The notes below the pieces were generated by a model, which had not been told where the DNA came from, made no database searches, and saw only the letters and a list, made by a program, of their open reading frames with translations. Shown here one piece after another: positions 12,104-13,878 of a DNA stretch of 13,878 nucleotides. Position 1 is the first letter of the stretch, and every line of letters begins with the position of its first letter. Source of the stretch: Candidatus Omnitrophota bacterium (lineage in GTDB: Bacteria > Omnitrophota > Gorgyraeia > Duberdicusellales > 4484-171); NCBI GenBank assembly GCA_030601015.1, contig JAUVUO010000010.1, forward strand, positions 1 to 13,878, read 5' to 3'. A program made the translations under genes and the position numbers.

Positions 12104-12859
12104 ATGATTTCTATTAGAAAATTTGGATATGTCAATACGATAAGAATACGTTTTATGCATTTTTTAGGATTATTTTTTTTTAGTATGTTTGTTTTGCCGG
12201 GGTTTTTAAACACCGTTTTAGGGAAAAATATAGAAGAAAAATTTGAAGATAAAAAGAAAATGATCTATAACGTTTATTTTAATGGTATACCTTCGGGAGT
12301 TATAGAGTGGGAGTATTTAGGGATAGAAGTTGTTAAAGGTAAAAATGCGCATGTTCTTTCTCTGGATGCTGATACGAAAATTTTGAAACTTTTAAATTTA
12401 ACAAGTAATGACAAAGTTTTTTTAGATGTTGAAACTTATCTCCCTCTCCGGGTAGAAAGGGATGTGACTTGTTTCGGGAAAAAAGAATTTATCGAAGAAA
12501 TCTATAATCAGGAAAAAGGATTTGTGAAAATATTAAGACATAATTTCAAGAAAGAAAAAATTATATATCAAGATGTGCCTATACAAAATATTTTGGCTTT
12601 ATTGTATTTTTTTCCGGAAAATATAGCTTTAAAGCAAGGTGAATGGATGAGTTTTAATCTTCCGACGCAAAAAGTGAAGATGAAATTGTTGAAGGAAAGA
12701 GTTTTGAAAATGGAGAAAGAAGCCAAAAATACTTATTTTATTATAGGAAGAGGGGCAAAGAGATTTAATCTTTGGCTGGATAAAGATGATAGAATGCCGT
12801 TACGTTTGGAATTTATTTTACCTGTGGGGAAAGTTATCATTAAACGAGTGATTAGCTAA
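12104..12859 (+). CDS. DUF3108-family exported protein
   Basis: 251 residues. A hydrophobic stretch (about 18-38) ends near NTVLGKN and looks like a signal peptide or anchor; an inner start at M18 (ATG 12155) would give a more compact signal. The mature part matches the DUF3108 pattern as I know it: an early Y-x-V-x-F-N-G-I-P-S-G motif (56-66), strands alternating through D-x-V-F-L-D-V-E-T-Y-L-P (about 103-114), a central N-I-L-A-L-L-Y-F-F with G-E-W (162-182), and a closing N-L-W-L-D-K-D-D-R-M-P-L-R-L-E (222-236). Proteins of this group are periplasmic or outer-membrane-facing beta-rich proteins of unsettled function. It lies 38 bp after the patatin gene and 108 bp before lpxA, all on +, so one transcript is likely. 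No function is claimed beyond an envelope location. Confidence 0.75.
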   Translation: MISIRKFGYVNTIRIRFMHFLGLFFFSMFVLPGFLNTVLGKNIEEKFEDKKKMIYNVYFNGIPSGVIEWEYLGIEVVKGKNAHVLSLDADTKILKLLNLTSNDKVFLDVETYLPLRVERDVTCFGKKEFIEEIYNQEKGFVKILRHNFKKEKIIYQDVPIQNILALLYFFPENIALKQGEWMSFNLPTQKVKMKLLKERVLKMEKEAKNTYFIIGRGAKRFNLWLDKDDRMPLRLEFILPVGKVIIKRVIS

Positions 12860-12967
12860 TGCAATATTCAAAAGACTAAATATTATAAAATTTATAAGTG
12901 GTTGAGATACGTTTGAGTGGGGTTATATGCAATTTTGCTATTTAGCAGGAAAAGGGGCGGCTTAGAA

Positions 12968-13843
12968 ATGATTCATGAAAAAGCAATAGTGGATAAGGAA
13001 GTAGTTTTGGATGAAGGTGTCGAAATTGGGCCTTACGCTGTTATAGAAAAAGGGGTGCGATTAGGCAAAGGTGTAAAAATTTCGCCTTTTGTTCATTTGA
13101 AATCTAACATTTATATTGGGGATAATACTTTTGTCGGAACGGGGGCAGTTATTGGTGAAAACCCTCAGATGCTGGGGAGCAGAGAAAATTTAGGGAAAAT
13201 TTATGTCGGCAAAAATAATATTATTAGAGAATACGTAACTATCAATTCCTCAAGCCATCCTGAAAAATATACATCTATAGGAGACAATAATTTTTTAATG
13301 GCATTTTCTCATATCGCGCATGACTGCAAGTTAGGTAATAATATTGTTATTTGTAACGGCACTATGCTTGCCGGCCATGTGGAGATCCAAGATAAGGCTT
13401 TCATTTCAGCTGATGTGGGTATTCAGCAATTTATTAGAATAGGGGCTTTAACTATGATAGGAGGCCTTTCCAGGGTTACCCGGGATGTGCCTCCTTTTAT
13501 GATGGTAGTCGGCGGTTCTCGGGTCAGAGGCCTTAATATTGTAGGTATGAAACGGGATTTGTTTACGAAAGAAGATATTAAGGCGGTAAAAAAAGCTTAT
13601 AGCTTTCTGTACCGTCAAGGTCTACAGCTGAAGATTGCTTTATCTAAGTTAGAAAGTATTGATTCAGAAAAAGTAAAAAGAATGATTATTTTTATATTAT
13701 CATCCAAGAAGGGTATTTGCGGCTCCCATAAAAGCAGTTTTATGGAGAAAATATTTTTGGATTATCCTTACTTGTTAAGGACTAGAGTGTCGGGTTATAA
13801 TTTGCACCAAAAACAAAAAGAATTGATTATGCAAAACAAATGA
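12968..13843 (+). CDS. lpxA: Acyl-ACP--UDP-N-acetylglucosamine O-acyltransferase
   Basis: 291 residues from MIHEKAIVDKEV; an upstream in-frame GTG at 12917 adds 17 residues with no family match. LpxA moves a hydroxyacyl chain from ACP to UDP-GlcNAc, the first step of lipid A synthesis. Left-handed beta-helix hexapeptide repeats fill residues 5-185 (VEIGPYAVI, VRLGKGVKI, YIGDNTFVGTGAVIGE). The catalytic His is H118 in SHIAHDC (E. coli H125), and GTMLAGHV (131-138) is conserved. Where E. coli has VHQF (H144) this protein has IQQF, so that His is Gln. The helical C-terminal domain starts at about 195 (MKRDLFTKEDI). The usual end, a SSxRGI-like motif, matches SSKKGI near 245-250; some 40 further residues follow. 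No other raetz-pathway gene is visible in the window. Confidence 0.93.
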   Translation: MIHEKAIVDKEVVLDEGVEIGPYAVIEKGVRLGKGVKISPFVHLKSNIYIGDNTFVGTGAVIGENPQMLGSRENLGKIYVGKNNIIREYVTINSSSHPEKYTSIGDNNFLMAFSHIAHDCKLGNNIVICNGTMLAGHVEIQDKAFISADVGIQQFIRIGALTMIGGLSRVTRDVPPFMMVVGGSRVRGLNIVGMKRDLFTKEDIKAVKKAYSFLYRQGLQLKIALSKLESIDSEKVKRMIIFILSSKKGICGSHKSSFMEKIFLDYPYLLRTRVSGYNLHQKQKELIMQNK

Positions 13844-13860
13844 AAATTAGAGAATAATTT

Positions 13861-13878
13861 ATGTATCAAGGCCTACCA
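13861..13878 (+). CDS. Possible start of the next gene (cut by window end)
   Basis: ATG at 13861, 17 nt after the lpxA stop on the same strand, opens a frame reading MYQGLP to the window edge. Only a weak AGAGA lies upstream. Six codons are too few to name a product; spacing is the only support. Confidence 0.3.

Noticed and set aside
11954..12160. 68-codon minus-strand reading frame across the patatin-DUF3108 junction
   Set aside because: Antisense to two supported genes, with no ribosome site or motif.
12917..12967. 17-residue N-terminal extension of LpxA from GTG 12917
   Set aside because: The extension has no counterpart in LpxA, whose normal start MI-x-(K/E)-x-A fits ATG 12968.

Overview
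The window is a strongly AT-rich bacterial chromosome segment with compact genes. lpxA shows a lipid A-bearing (Gram-negative) envelope. The gene set (rimO-pgsA-pgpA, pncC/thpR, a small ECF sigma/anti-sigma pair, a cyclic-nucleotide-domain patatin, DUF3108 next to lpxA) and the AT-rich style resemble uncultivated lineages such as Omnitrophota. That placement is an inference from memory, not a computed result.

Layout. 1-2662 is housekeeping: the 3' end of rimO, pgsA and pgpA (phosphatidylglycerol synthesis) on +, then thpR and pncC on -, with pgpA and thpR overlapping tail to tail. 2751-4882 looks like an envelope-stress module: an exported, highly charged helical repeat protein, then an ECF sigma factor translationally coupled to a zinc-finger, single-pass anti-sigma factor. 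4883-5386 is a gene-free, repeat-bearing gap. 5387-7336 (-) is a UvrD/PcrA/Rep helicase.

7337-8823 is a decayed stretch. It holds a 23-bp perfect palindrome, an internally deleted IS30-family element between 16-bp direct repeats, and a FIST-domain gene broken by a 1-nt frameshift and cut off inside a long hairpin. 8824-10038 is an orphan GH1 glycosidase.

10203-13843 is lipid- and envelope-related: a patatin-like esterase with a degenerate cyclic-nucleotide-binding domain, an exported DUF3108 protein, and lpxA. A next gene probably begins at 13861.

Between genes lie small repeats not usually annotated. Three roughly 100-bp MITE-like elements (3731-3834, 5085-5193, 10068-10183) share a CTGTTGCRAAATG end. 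Two oppositely oriented 27-nt REP-like hairpins (1010-1036, 5121-5147) show compensatory stem changes. A degenerate 22-25-bp tandem repeat follows rimO. I see no CRISPR array, tRNA or rRNA. The most novel material is the repeat families and the sigma-factor module with its unknown exported partner.
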